Source: Amorphophallus konjac (Eukaryota; Streptophyta; Magnoliopsida; Alismatales; Araceae). From it: a stretch of DNA of 64,000 bases. Every line of letters begins with the position of its first letter. The first letter of the stretch is position 1. The position numbers and the translations under genes are program-made. Shown piece after piece: positions 1 through 10,940 of this stretch. Location: NCBI GenBank assembly GCA_022559845.1, contig CM040128.1, forward strand, positions 71,983,247 through 72,047,246. The letters run 5' to 3'. Under the pieces are notes generated by a model that saw nothing but the letters and a program-made list of their open reading frames with translations, ran no database searches and was not told the DNA's origin.

Positions 1-1387
1 ATCGACCAATCAGTCCTCGAAGTTCCCTAATGTTCTTTGGCGGAGGCATGTCCATGACGGCCTGTGCTTTGTTAGGATCAATCTGAATCCCCCGTTTGCT
101 CACTATAAAACCTAGCAGCTTCCCTGAAGAGACTCTGAATACACACTTCTTCAGATTCATTTTAAGCTTGTACTCCCTGGCTCTTTGCAGCACCTTAGCC
201 AGAATAGAGGGGTGTTCTTCTTTAGTTTTTGACTTCACCAGAATGTCATCCACGTAGGCTTCCATATAGATATGCATCATGTCGTGGAAGATGGCCATCA
301 TCTCCCTTTGATAGGTGGCACCTGTATTCTTCAAACCGAACGGCATAACCACATAATAATACGTGCCCCAGGGCGTGGTGAAGGAGGTTTTCTCTTGATC
401 TTCCAGAGCGAGGTGGATCTGATTATAGCCTGAGTAACCATCCATGAACGATAAGGCTTCGTACCCGGCAGTGTTGTCCACCAGGACGTCAATGTGAGGC
501 AGCGGAAAATCATCTTTGGGACATGCTTTGTTAAGATCCCTGAAATCGATGGAGATACGCACCTTTCCATCCTTCTTGATAACAGGGACTATGTTTGCCA
601 CCCACTAAGGATATAGAACAACTCTAATGAATCTGGCCTTGTACAACTTGTCGACTTCTTCCTTAATCCTTAAGGCCATATGGGGGTGAAATCTTCTCGA
701 CCGTTGTTTCACAGGTGTTGCCCCTGGTTTAAGCATGAGTCGATGTTCCACTAAGGAGAGGTCAAGACCTGGCATGTCCTCATAAGACCAAGCGAAAGAA
801 TCGCTATACTCCCTCAGAACCTTAATTAAATCTTCTTCTACTTGTGAAGGGAGATTAGCGGCAATAATGATGGGCCTTGGGTCTTCTTCAGTTCCCAGAT
901 TTATTTCCTTCGTAGGTTCATCCACTGCCGACGACGGCTCGTCGAATTTCTTTAGTCCTTGCGCGTACTGATCGGCAGTGTCATCTACGTTGCTGTCCTC
1001 ATCGATTGGATCTTTCTCATCCAGGATTTCATAGACACCTAATCCGTCATCACTCCATACCCCTTCTATTTCATCATCTTCTTCAATCATGATTGTCGTA
1101 GCAACAAATTCTGGACATTTCAAAAGAGCATGACAACGCTGTGCTAGATCTTGCAGGAACCTATCAGGAACAGATTTGGAGGGACGCGCAAGCGGGCGCG
1201 GCTCAGAGGAGGAAGGGTGGGACGAAGTAGAACAAGACCCTACTTCTCTAGACCTAACCGACTCTACTTCCCTAGACTCGATGGACACTAATCCTAACCT
1301 AGGAGAAAGAAAATCTAGTGGAAGGGAAGGAGCAGGGGACTCGTGCCCCTGGGAGGAGGGTGGAGACAGGGTAGCATAATCTTCCAC
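1..1387 (-). pseudogene. Tat-lineage Ty3/gypsy copy A: pol N-terminus and reverse transcriptase, runs off the window
   Basis: Read on the minus strand, this begins with a serine/proline-rich leader followed by an acidic segment and the conserved block SLVEHRLMLKPGATPVKQ that precedes reverse transcriptase in Tat-type gypsy elements. After an in-frame TAG (605-607), the same frame continues as RT with RISIDFRDLNKACPKDDFPL, VMPFGLKNTGATYQ and AYVDDILVKS. It runs to base 1 and ends in GLIGR, so RNase H and integrase lie outside. The TAG replaces the Gln codon of the PQWVANIVP motif that is intact in copy B. The match to copy B is clear but diverged, so the two are separate old insertions. It is a dead element remnant, not a host gene. 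Confidence 0.85.
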
Positions 1388-2627
1388 TGAAATCTCCGTT
1401 TCGCATTTGACGTTTTTTTTGGAGATCAGTAGAGACTATACAACAGGATGGAGGAGGCGGAAGTTGCATGAGAAATAGCTCTGGGAAGATGCAATCAAAG
1501 AATGGGTCGGAGGAAGAAAACCACATCTCATGGAGTTGGGCGTTGGGGGGAGGAGGAGTGAATAGAGTGGATAGATCAATGGGCGGGCAATGCCCGCAAG
1601 CACAAGGAACGAATAGAATTTCAGGTGGATCAATGAAGGATGGATTTACCATGATAGGAGGAAGATGGGGTAAGAATTCCCCTTGCTAGAGGAGAGATTG
1701 AAAGCGAGAGGGAGACAAAGAAAAGACAATCGGCGAGCTCCCCTTCTCCCGTGGATGCTGAACTGGCTGTTTCTTCGGCCTCCATTGGACGAGCCAAACC
1801 TCTTGATGCTTCTGGCAGTCTTCTTCGTGAAATAGCCCGAACCTTCATCTTTAGAGGGAGAAGGAAGAGTGTTGGGGATAAGCCTCCTGAGAGGACCGGC
1901 AAAGCCGTTAACCCGGCGAGCGAATAAGGGCCCATTAACTCTTTCCTTTCGCACAACTTCGGACCAAATCTCGAGCATTTACATTCCACGGCCCCTTTTG
2001 TGGATTCATACTTTTACTTTGAGGGGTTCCGTTTATCGCAACAGGCACGGTCATGACCAGACTTTTCTCTTGATTTTGATTTTGTATTTCTTTTTGTGAG
2101 GGAGATATAGTCGTTTGACATTTGTGGGCTCCCTTTTCATATGCCTGCGGGGACACTGCCCTCTTCTCGTGCTCTGATCGATGTTCGAGGAAATGGATCC
2201 TACTCTTGCCTTTGGGGTTCGAGTTTCGGTTTCTCAAGCTCAGCGTTTTAAGGACGCCGACTGTCTCATTTGGTCGAAGAGAAGAGAATAAAGATTACAG
2301 CTTCCGGAGATCTTCTGGGTGGATTCCCACCGTAGGTGATGCTACCGACTTTTTTGAATAAAATACCTAAGTGAGCACATGTTAGCTTCCTTCGAGCGAG
2401 CATAGGCCGACGTGGCCGGACAGGGATCTCCACGGTTCTGACAAACCAAGACCCGGTGCCTACCAAGCCTTAATGGGCCCTATCCTATCATGAAGGTTAG
2501 ATGCAGTGACTTGACTACATGGGGACCACCAGGCATTGGCATTTTGAATTTTCCATATTTTTAGTGGTTTTTAATATTTCTTTATTTTTGATGTTTTTTA
2601 TCTTTTCATCATTTTTTTTGTTTTGTG
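1388..2627. other. Spacer between two tandem Tat copies
   Basis: There is no convincing gene here. On the minus strand it lies between the integrase end of copy B and the pol start of copy A, so it should hold copy B's 3' region and LTR material or copy A's 5' part. The 2,530-2,640 part is A/T-rich, like the region just after integrase in copy C. I found no TG...CA LTR pair, primer-binding site or target duplication. The short open frames have no recognisable domain. Confidence 0.5.
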
Positions 2628-5600
2628 CTAAGGGTAGTATTTCTTAAGATAAAGCCCATTCCAAGGGTGGGATAACTCGGTCCCTTTGGCGTTGACTAGC
2701 TTGTAGGCGTTGCCAGGGTATACGGCTTGAATTACAAATGGTCCTTCCCAATTGGGTTGGAGCTTAGAACACGGCCCTCCAGGTTTGACAAAAAATCTTT
2801 TTACGACCATCTCACCGACTTTGAATTTTCTCTCAACGACTTTCTTTTGGTAAAAGCGAGCGAGTCTATTTTGATACACGCGCGCGTGTTCGGCAGCGGC
2901 CAGCCGCTTCTCATCCAAGAGTTCCAACTGGGCGAGGAGTGAATTACGACGATTGTCGAGGGGAAATTCCTCGTCCAATTGTACCCTGAGAGAAGGGATC
3001 AGAGTTTCGTACGGGACTACCGCTTCCATACCATAAGTAAGGGCAAATGGAGTTTGCCCGGTGGGGGTACGGATTGAAGTGCGATAGGCCCATAGGGCTT
3101 CGATAAGTTTTTCTGGCCAGTCTGAAAACTTACTAGACTCGCAGGTTTTTTTGATGATTTTGAGCAATATTTTATTGGTGGCCTCCGCTTGGCCGTTACC
3201 TTGTGGGTAATAAGGCGATGAATGATGCAATGCAATTGCGTACCTTTTGCAGAGGTCCTGTAGGTCCTGAGAAATGAACTGTGGCCCATTGTCGGTGACG
3301 ATTGTGCTTGGGACGCCAAATCTGGCGAGGATATTCTTCATGATGAACTTGCAGACTGTTGATGCCTTGATTTCCGCGTAAGCTTCAGCTTCGGCCCATT
3401 TGGTGAAGTATTCCGTCGCAGTAAGGATGAAAGATTTCTGCTTGGTGAGGGAATTGGGATCACCTAGGGGACCAATGATGTCGAATGCCCACATGGAGAA
3501 AGGCCACGGGGAGGATATTGGATGAAGTGAGGAAGATGGTGAATGGATTTTATCGGCGTGGAGTTGACACTTGACACACCTACGGACATAGACAACACAA
3601 TCCTCTTCCATAGTGGGCCAGTAAAAGCCTTGCCGAATGATCTTCTTGGCGAGCATCTGACTATTCACGTGGCCACCGCACACACCCGAGTCCGTCTCCT
3701 CTACACATTTACAAACCTCATCGTCACCAAGACATCTTAACAGAATACCAGTAAGGCTCCTCCTATAGAGTAGACCTCCAACCAAAGTATATTTCTGAGC
3801 CACCCTTCTTATGGCTTTCTTGTCCTCTGTGGTGGCCCCTTCAGGATAAGACTGATCTTGGCAGTATTTGACGATTTCATAGAACTATGGTTTCTCTTCA
3901 TCAACCAGTTCTTCTTCAGCCTCTGCCAACATGATTTCTCTCTTTTCAAGGATATCTTCCTGCAGGATCTTCCTTGCTATCCTGTCTTTCATATTTACAT
4001 AGGAAGCATCATCGATTGCAGGGGCGTGAAGTTTGTAGATGGAAATGGACTCAAACCATCTTCCTAGAGGGAACCTTATGGATGATGCCAACGAGGCGAG
4101 GGCATCGGCGAGAATATTCTGATGACGAGGGACATGGACGAAGATCAATTTGGTGAACAGTTTGGCAAAGGCAGCAGTGAGTTCTTGGTATGGCTTGAGT
4201 TTGGGATCGCGAGTGCGATATTTGGTGAGCACCTGGCGAAGAATGAGTTGACTATCACCTACGCCTCGTAATTCAGTGATACGAAAAGAATGAGCGAGTT
4301 CCAGGCCAGCTAGAAGAGCTTCATACTCAGCTATATTGTTGGTAACAGGGAATTTGAGCTGGTATGCCAGTGGGAATGTAAGGCCTTCAGGCGACAGGAG
4401 GGCGACGCCGATCCCTCAACCTTGAGAATTCAAAGCTCCATCAAAATATAGCGTCCACATTGGCTCATCTGATTGGTTGACGGACATTAGTTCCTCATCT
4501 GGAAACTCTGATTGGACGGGATCGAACTTGGGAAGAGGATGGTGAGCGAGATGCTCGGCTATGGCATAGCCTTTAATCTTCTTTTGCTGGATGTAGGTGA
4601 TGTCGAACTGAGAGAGAAAACTTTGCCAGCGTGCTAGCCTATCCGTAAGGACGTATTTCTCCAGAAGGAATTTGATAGGATTCATTCGAGCAATCAAGTG
4701 GACCTCATGAGCCAAGAAGTAGTGCTTTAATTTCTGCACTACCCAAACGAGGGCAACACAGGTTTTCTCCATGACGGTGTACTTCTGCTCACAGGGATTG
4801 AGAAGTTTGGACAAGTAGTAGGTTACCCGTTCCTTGCCTTCTTCATCAGCTTGTGCGAGGACGGCTCCCACGGAGTCATCCAAGACTGAGACGTAAAGGA
4901 TCAGAGGTTTTTCTGGTTTAGGTGGAATGAGAATGGGTGGACTAGCCAGATATTCTTTCAACCCTTCAAAAGCTTTCTGACATTTAGAATTCCAGTGGAA
5001 TTCTACTCCTGGCCTGGTCAACTCGTAGAGAGGTCTACACCTTCGTGAATGTTGGGACACAAACCGACGAATAAACTGCAACCTCCCGATTAAACCTCGG
5101 ACTTCCCTCAAATTCTTGGGAGGCGGCATATCCCTGATAGCCTTGGCTTTGTCGGGATCTATCTCGATCCCTCTTTTACTCACAATGAACCCCAGCAATT
5201 TACCCGATGACACACCAAACACACACTTTTTCGGGTTCATTTTCAATTGGAACTCCCTTGACCTCTGCAAAACCTTAGCCAAAACTTCTGGATGTTCCAT
5301 CCTGGTCCTTGATTTCACCAATAAGTCATCCACATACACTTCCAGATATATGTACATCATGTCATGAAATATGGCCATCATCGCTCTTTGGTAAGTAGCT
5401 CCAGCATTCTTTAATCCGAACGGCATGACCACGTAAGAATATGTTCCCCAAGGGGTAGTGAATGACGTCTTTTCCTGATTCTCTTATGCCAAACGAATTT
5501 GATTGTATCCTGAAAATCCATCCATGAATGAGAGGGTTTCGTAGCCTGCCGTGTTATCAATCAACACATCAATGTGAGGTAAGGGAAAATCGTCTTTTGG

Positions 5601-6407
5601 ACACGCGCGGTTAAGGTCCCGGAAGTCGATACAAATCCTGACTTTCCCATCTTTCTTCATGACCGGGACAATGTTTGCCACCCATTGAGGATAAAGAACG
5701 ACTCTAATGAACCTGACTTTGTGGAGCTTATCGACCTCTTCTTTCATTTTCAAAGCCATCTGAGGGTGGAAACGCCTTAACCTTTGTTTTACCGAGATGG
5801 ACCCTGGTTTTAGGGTTAAACGGTGTTCGACCAAGGTTGAATCTAGACCCGACATATCCTCGTAGCTCCATGCAAACGTGTCCTTATATTCCTTGAGAAC
5901 CTCAATTAATGCCTCTTCTTCAGAGGGTGATAGGTTGTCACTTATGAGGATGATCCTAGGGTCTTCCTCAGTTCCCAAGTTGACTTCTTTGGTGGATTCT
6001 TCTACGGCGGTTGACGGCTCGTCGAATCTCCTCATTCCACTAGCATATGCGCCTGCCGCATCCTCATATTCTTCACCCTCATCTTCAGTGGGGCATTCTT
6101 CATCCGTGATCTCGTAGACTCCATACCCTTCATCAAATGCACAGTCGCCCTCACATTCTATTTCCGGTAGCTGGATGGGATTTTCCAACAACTGGGGGAT
6201 GGCAAGAAGGGCCTGGCACCTGGCGGCTAAATCCAGAAGGAATCGACGAGGGATCTGCCTACCCTTGGATTTCTCCCTAGGTACTACCCTTGGCCTATCA
6301 TTCCTAGATTGACTGACAATATTTACAGAAGAAGAGGAAGACGAAGGGGATGGTGTAGAATGTACAGGAGAAGACCCCTCAGAGGAGGGATAGAAAAGGT
6401 CGCTCAT
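2628..6407 (-). pseudogene. Tat-lineage Ty3/gypsy copy B: RT, RNase H, archaeal-type RNase H and integrase
   Basis: One minus-strand frame of about 1,260 codons is broken by three stops: 5,481-5,483 (after YNQIRLA), 4,416-4,418 (after GALNSQG, in the second RNase H) and 3,885-3,887 (a Trp codon changed to TAG). In order it has an acidic leader, RT (VRICIDFRDLNRACPKDDF, VMPFGLKNAGATYQ, YVDD near 5,325-5,336), RNase H, and a second archaeal-type RNase H (WTLYFDGALNSQG, NNIAEYEALLAG, DSQLILRQV). Integrase follows, with D,D,E motifs AFDIIGPLGD, IVTDNGPQF and GNGQAEATNK, ending in YLKKYYP. The double RNase H marks the Tat group. In the integrase zinc finger the first His is Asp (ETDSGVCGGH), where copy C has His. 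No frameshift was seen, so decay is by point mutation. Confidence 0.9.
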
Positions 6408-6700
6408 CAGACCTTGGACGGGTGGTCCACAGGGTGGTACGCACCCGTGGGAGATGTAGGAGGTTTCCTCAACGAAGATGTGTTGTTGGGGAGTTTGAAA
6501 ATTGACGTTTTTTTTTCGTTTTCATTTTTAATGACAAAGCAGTGAAAAGAGATTGGAGGAGAGAGAGAAGTGGTTATGGCTAGAGAATTGTGAGGCTCAT
6601 AGAGCAGATCATGGTTGAAGACCTGGCGCGGGTTGAGAAGCCCGCATAGGTATGTAAGCAGAGAAGGGGATCTAGGAAGATCATTAGATAATTGTCTGGC
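6408..6700 (-). other. Short spacer between protease/G-patch and pol frames of copy B
   Basis: No gene is visible. A poly-T run after TTGACG (about 6,503-6,519) matches a similar run upstream of copy A's pol start (about 1,407-1,420). This supports a shared origin of the two leaders. Confidence 0.4.
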
Positions 6701-7705
6701 CTAGGAAGACAATATCAGCAAAGGCTGAGACGAGTGGATGGAGAAGATGGCGGCTAATGAGCCGTCGATGATAATGTTGAGGACGGATGAAGATCCGTCG
6801 ATGACAGGGTCCTTCTGGCGAGGACGAGGGTAGTATGGAACCTTGGCAAGAGTGGTAATATTCTCTGGTATTTCGGAGATCAATGGTGGCCCCTCAAGCT
6901 GCGGAGACGAGAACATCCTTTCCAGTGCAACGGAAATGTCCCGTATGTCGAACCATTTGTTCCACTCGCATTCTGGATCTTTGATCTTACCTCTTTTGGT
7001 GACCCTCGGATATTTTTCAGCCAAATATACAGCATGTGATCTCCCATATGCTTCTCGTGGATAATCTCCCATCTGAACAACGGGCCCTCTATTGAAGTGG
7101 TTTGCTAGAGTCCATGTAAGGGGCTTCCAATCCGCCTTGAACGGTCCTTTGAAGCCTAGGCCAAACCTGCGGTTCGGCCTACTTTCCTTTGGCGGTTTGA
7201 GCCTACCCTGTAACTGTGCGCCCAGACCTTTACCCTGTTGGTAGCTGATGTTCCTCATAATCTCCCACCCTTTGGAGTGAAAAGAGAGATATGATGTTGC
7301 GGTTGTCCTGACCGGCTCCTTTGGTGCTAGTGGAACGTGAGATGAATCACGTACGTCCAGTAGCGACAATATGGGCCGGCAGAGAGGTGTTGATAGCTTC
7401 CACTGTGTGAAGGACAGGTGTACTGACCACTTTAATAATCCTCCCATTGTAAGGAAACTTCAGGCACTGATGGTTGGTGGAAGGCACAGGGTCCATGGCT
7501 TCGATGTAAGGGCGACCCAGTATAACCTTGAATGTGGGGTCCATGTCGAGGACATGAAATTCTGTGGGAATTGACATTGGGCCTAGTTTTGCCTTCAGAA
7601 TAATCATCCTCTGCGGCGGCCTTTTGCTATTGTCATAAGCCGTGACCGTGATCGAGGAAGGTCTTATTTGTTCCTCGTTGACCCCACATAAATTGTTGGT
7701 GATAG
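6701..7705 (-). pseudogene. Tat copy B: retropepsin-like protease and G-patch domain
   Basis: Read on the minus strand from 7,705, the frame gives NELTITNNLCGVNEEQIRPS, then a protease-like stretch with MSIPTEFHVLDMDPTFKVIL and GRPYIEAMDPVPSTNHQC. This is the second half of the aspartic protease domain common before RT in Tat elements. The frame then shifts (7,347-7,607 and 6,701-7,447 are different frames) and continues as a G-patch motif, WEIMRNISYQQGKGLGAQLQ. It ends before the pol leader of copy B. The gag part and the protease DTG motif are missing because the element is cut at about 7,706. Confidence 0.75.
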
Positions 7706-7716
7706 TTAGCTCATTC
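7700..7716. other. Inverted junction between Tat copies B and C
   Basis: Left of this point the protease region of copy B reads on the minus strand. Right of it, plus-strand sequence picks up in the middle of the archaeal RNase H of another copy (LILR-stop-VLIKCRTINPKLKPY, against LILRQVLTKYRTRDPKLKPY in copy B). No LTR end or target duplication lies at the joint. It therefore looks like an inversion or end-joining event rather than a normal insertion. Confidence 0.65.
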
Positions 7717-9323
7717 TACGCTAGGTGCTCATCAAGTGCCGCACTATCAATCCTAAGCTCAAACCCTATCAGGAACTTGCTTCAGCTTATGCCAAGCTCT
7801 TCACCAAATTGATTTTTTTCCATGTTCCTCGTAGCCAGAACATCTTGGCTGACGCTCTTGCCTCTTTAGCCTCTGCTTTAGTCTTCCCTCCTGAGCGTGA
7901 TTTTCATGTTCCTCTGATTCATCAGCGCGACACTCCAGCTATTAAGGATCGTGCATTCCTCGATATTAGGGATCAAGTGCTCGAAAAGGTCAAGCAGAGG
8001 GAAGCTCTTAAAGGCAGAGAGGTCATGTTATTAGATTGGCAAGAAGAGCTGGCTGACGAAGAAAAACCTTGGTATTATGAGACTGCCAGGTATTGCAATG
8101 ATAAGTCCTATCCCGAGGAAGCCACTGTGGAAGAAAAGAAAGCAATCAGAAGAGTGGCTCAGCGTTATGTCTTGGTTGGAGGTGTGCTCTACAGGAGAGG
8201 GCTCACTGGTGTTTTATTAAGATGCCTCGATGATGATGAATCTTGGAAGGTTGTGGAAGAGGCTCATTCTAGGGTGTGTGGTGATCATGTGAACAGCCAG
8301 ATGCTAGCAAAGAAGATTCTTAGGCTAGGTTTCTATTGGCCCACTCTAGAAGAGGATTATTCTATCTATGTTCGAAGGTGTGTTAAGTGCCAACTGCACG
8401 CCGACAAAATTCATTCTCCTGCTTCTTCACTCCATCCTATGTCCTCCCCATGGCCCTTCTCCATGTGGGCTTTTGATATCATTGGACCTCTTGGTGATTC
8501 AAACCTCCTGACCAAACAAAAGTCGTTCATCCTCACGGCAACGGAGTACTTCACCAAGTGGGCGGAAGCTTACGTGGAGATCAAAGCATCAACTGTCTGC
8601 AAGTTCATAATGAAGAACATCATCACGAGGTTCGGCATTCCGAGTACCATCGTCACCGACAATGGACCTCAATTCATCTCTCAAGAGCTCAAGGATCTCT
8701 GCAATAGGTATAACATTGCATTGCATCATTCTTCTCCCTATTATCCGCAGGGCAATGGCCAAGCAGAGGCAACTAATAAAACTTCGATCAAAATTGTTAA
8801 AAAGATGTGTGAGGCTAATAAATTTTCGGATTGGCCAGACAAGCTAGTTGAAGCTCTCTGGGCCTATCGTACTTCCATTCGTACCCCCACTGGGCAAACC
8901 CCTTTCGCCCTTACTTATGGAATGGAGGCGGTAGTCCCTTATGAGATTCTCATTCCCTCTCTGAGAGTACAATTTGACAAGGAACTCTCTATTGATGAGC
9001 GTCGTGATTCACTCCTTGCTCAATTGGAACTCCTAGATGAGAAGCGTCTGGTCGCCGCTGAGCATGCGCGCGTTTATCAAAACAGGCTCTCACATTTTTA
9101 TCAAAAGAAAGTAATTGAGAGAAAATTCAAAGTCGGTGAAATGGTAATCAAGAGAATTTTCATAAAACCTGGTGGGCCCCGCTCAAAACTCCAACCAAAC
9201 TGGGAAGGACCGTTCGTCATAAAAGAGGTTTATCCAGGCAATGCTTATAAACTGATTAATGCTGAAGGAGAAGAGTTAACTCACCCATGGAATGGTTTGT
9301 ATCTTAAGAAATACTACCCTTGA
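7706..9323 (+). pseudogene. Tat-lineage Ty3/gypsy copy C: end of archaeal RNase H plus complete integrase
   Basis: After a TAG at 7,716-7,718 (Gln in the family motif LRQVL), 532 codons are open to the stop after YLKKYYP. The first part is the RNase H tail (HVPRSQNILADALASLASA). Integrase follows with an intact HHCC finger (EEAHSRVCGDHVNSQML, YVRRCVKCQLHADK), catalytic D, D and E in AFDIIGPLGDSN, IVTDNGPQFISQ and GNGQAEATNK, and the C-terminal fold ending HPWNGLYLKKYYP. It is the best-preserved integrase of the Tat copies here, but it has no upstream RT, gag or LTR. The 3' neighbours, an A-rich spacer and antisense PMD genes, may belong to the same element. Confidence 0.88.
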
Positions 9324-10274
9324 TTCAAAAATCCAAAAAAAAAATATATATAGAATATTTTCAAAATCCAAAAAAAATGAAAATTGATTCAAAAATCCAA
9401 AACAAAATGGAATATTTCCAAAAACCAAAAAAAAATATAAATTCCAAAAAGAAAATAAAAAATAGAAATTCTTCAAAATCAAAATAAATAAAAATGAAAA
9501 GCTTTCAAAATTGGTGTCATGGCACACGAAGGATCAAGGTCCGAAAGGTCAAAATTCAGAATTCATTCATCAGTCTTGTTAACCTAAAAATGGGTCGACA
9601 CCCGCACACACTAACACGCTTTATTCTTGAACTCAAGCAGTGCAAAATTCGATGGGAAGTCAAAACCTGACTAAAGGTGAAAGACAATACCCGTTCTCTT
9701 CTTCTTCGGCCCATAAGGGAGGAAGGGACGCCTCGGGGTAGTCCCGCCAAGCCTATCCGCCGCCCTAGTAGGTGGAAGTCAGGGCCCAAAAGGGAGCAAA
9801 TGCCACAAAAGCCCAAGTACAATTAGGTTGTTCATCAATGCAAGCCAATTTCAAAGTGAAAGCCAAATGGTGAAAAGAAAAGCATGTTAAGAGGGCAAAG
9901 TCCCCGCAAGAAAAACCTTGGGCGTATGCGTGCAATATAAAAGAGGCAAAAAGGCAACAAAATTTCCCTACGCCAAAGACCGAACCCCAATAGGCATAGG
10001 GTAGGGGAGGTAACTTTACCTCGAGCATCTCAGAATCCCTTGTGGGCTTCCCTTATATTTTCTTCCATCCTTTCTATGTGGTAAGTCACGAACTGGCAGG
10101 ATAGTCAAGACGGACTTAGGAAATTACACTGTACGAAATCTCGAATACAAGACAACTATGATCACGTCGACTCACTTTTAATTACTCAAGAAAGGTTAAT
10201 GAATTTTAGATGGTGACCGTGTAGGACCCGTGGTCTTGATAGCCTTGTCAACCCATTTTTGCAGAATAATTCAA
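9324..10274 (+). other. 3' spacer of Tat copy C, A-rich then unassigned
   Basis: 9,324-9,510 is very A-rich, with loose repeats of TCCAAAAAAA; copy B has a similar A/T-rich stretch after its integrase. 9,511-10,274 holds no convincing gene. Tat elements often have a long non-coding spacer between pol and the 3' LTR, which fits. Confidence 0.5.
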
Positions 10275-10486
10275 TTAACGTCTTTGGCTAAGGCGCGTTC
10301 AAGTTAATTAACGCCTTCGATAAAGGCGCTTTGTATAGAATTAACGTCTTTGTTTAGGTCGTCTCTTTCCAAATAACGTCCCTGCGTAGGTCGTTACTTT
10401 CTCAAAAATCAAATTCACTTTTCAAATTCACGCCGTCTTCTAGGGCGTCTTTTATGTGAATCACGACCTATTCTAAGGCGCGTTTT
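10275..10486. repeat. ACG-palindrome array 1 (about six modules)
   Basis: Six modules of about 22-26 bp follow each other. Each starts near (T)TAACG(C/T)C or CACGMC and ends, roughly 10 bases later, with (A)GG(C/T)CGT or GGCGCGTT, so the ends are inverted copies. Module starts are near 10,275, 10,307, 10,340, 10,372, 10,427 and 10,460. It lies just downstream of the end of the minus-strand PMD gene. Four more arrays of the same motif lie further right. Confidence 0.75.
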
Positions 10487-10940
10487 TCAGAAAAAATAAC
10501 AAAAAAAATATAAATGAGTGAAAAGAAAAAATGCATTCTCCAAGTATGCTTGCATTTCTGCATGGGCATCTTTATTTATGGTTTGCATATGCGTATTTGC
10601 ATGTTGCATCTCCCCGTTATCAGTTATTTCATTTACCTTATTTGATTAAAGGCTTGGCCCCTTGACCCGTCATTAAGGTCAAAATATTCATACCCCTTGC
10701 TTATGGAGCAAGGGGCCAAGTCGAACAGATGAATTAACCTGTTTGTCCAGTGTGGATTACAGTTGCAGGAGCAGGGCAAAGCGAAGCAAAAATGAAGAAT
10801 GTGGAAAGAGAAAAGTACACAAACACAAGTACACAAATACACAAGTGCTCAGGTAACAAAAATGACAATCTCATATATATATATATACATCATGAATATC
10901 TGAGTACAAGTGTGAGGGTGGAGGAGTACAAGTAAGTCTC

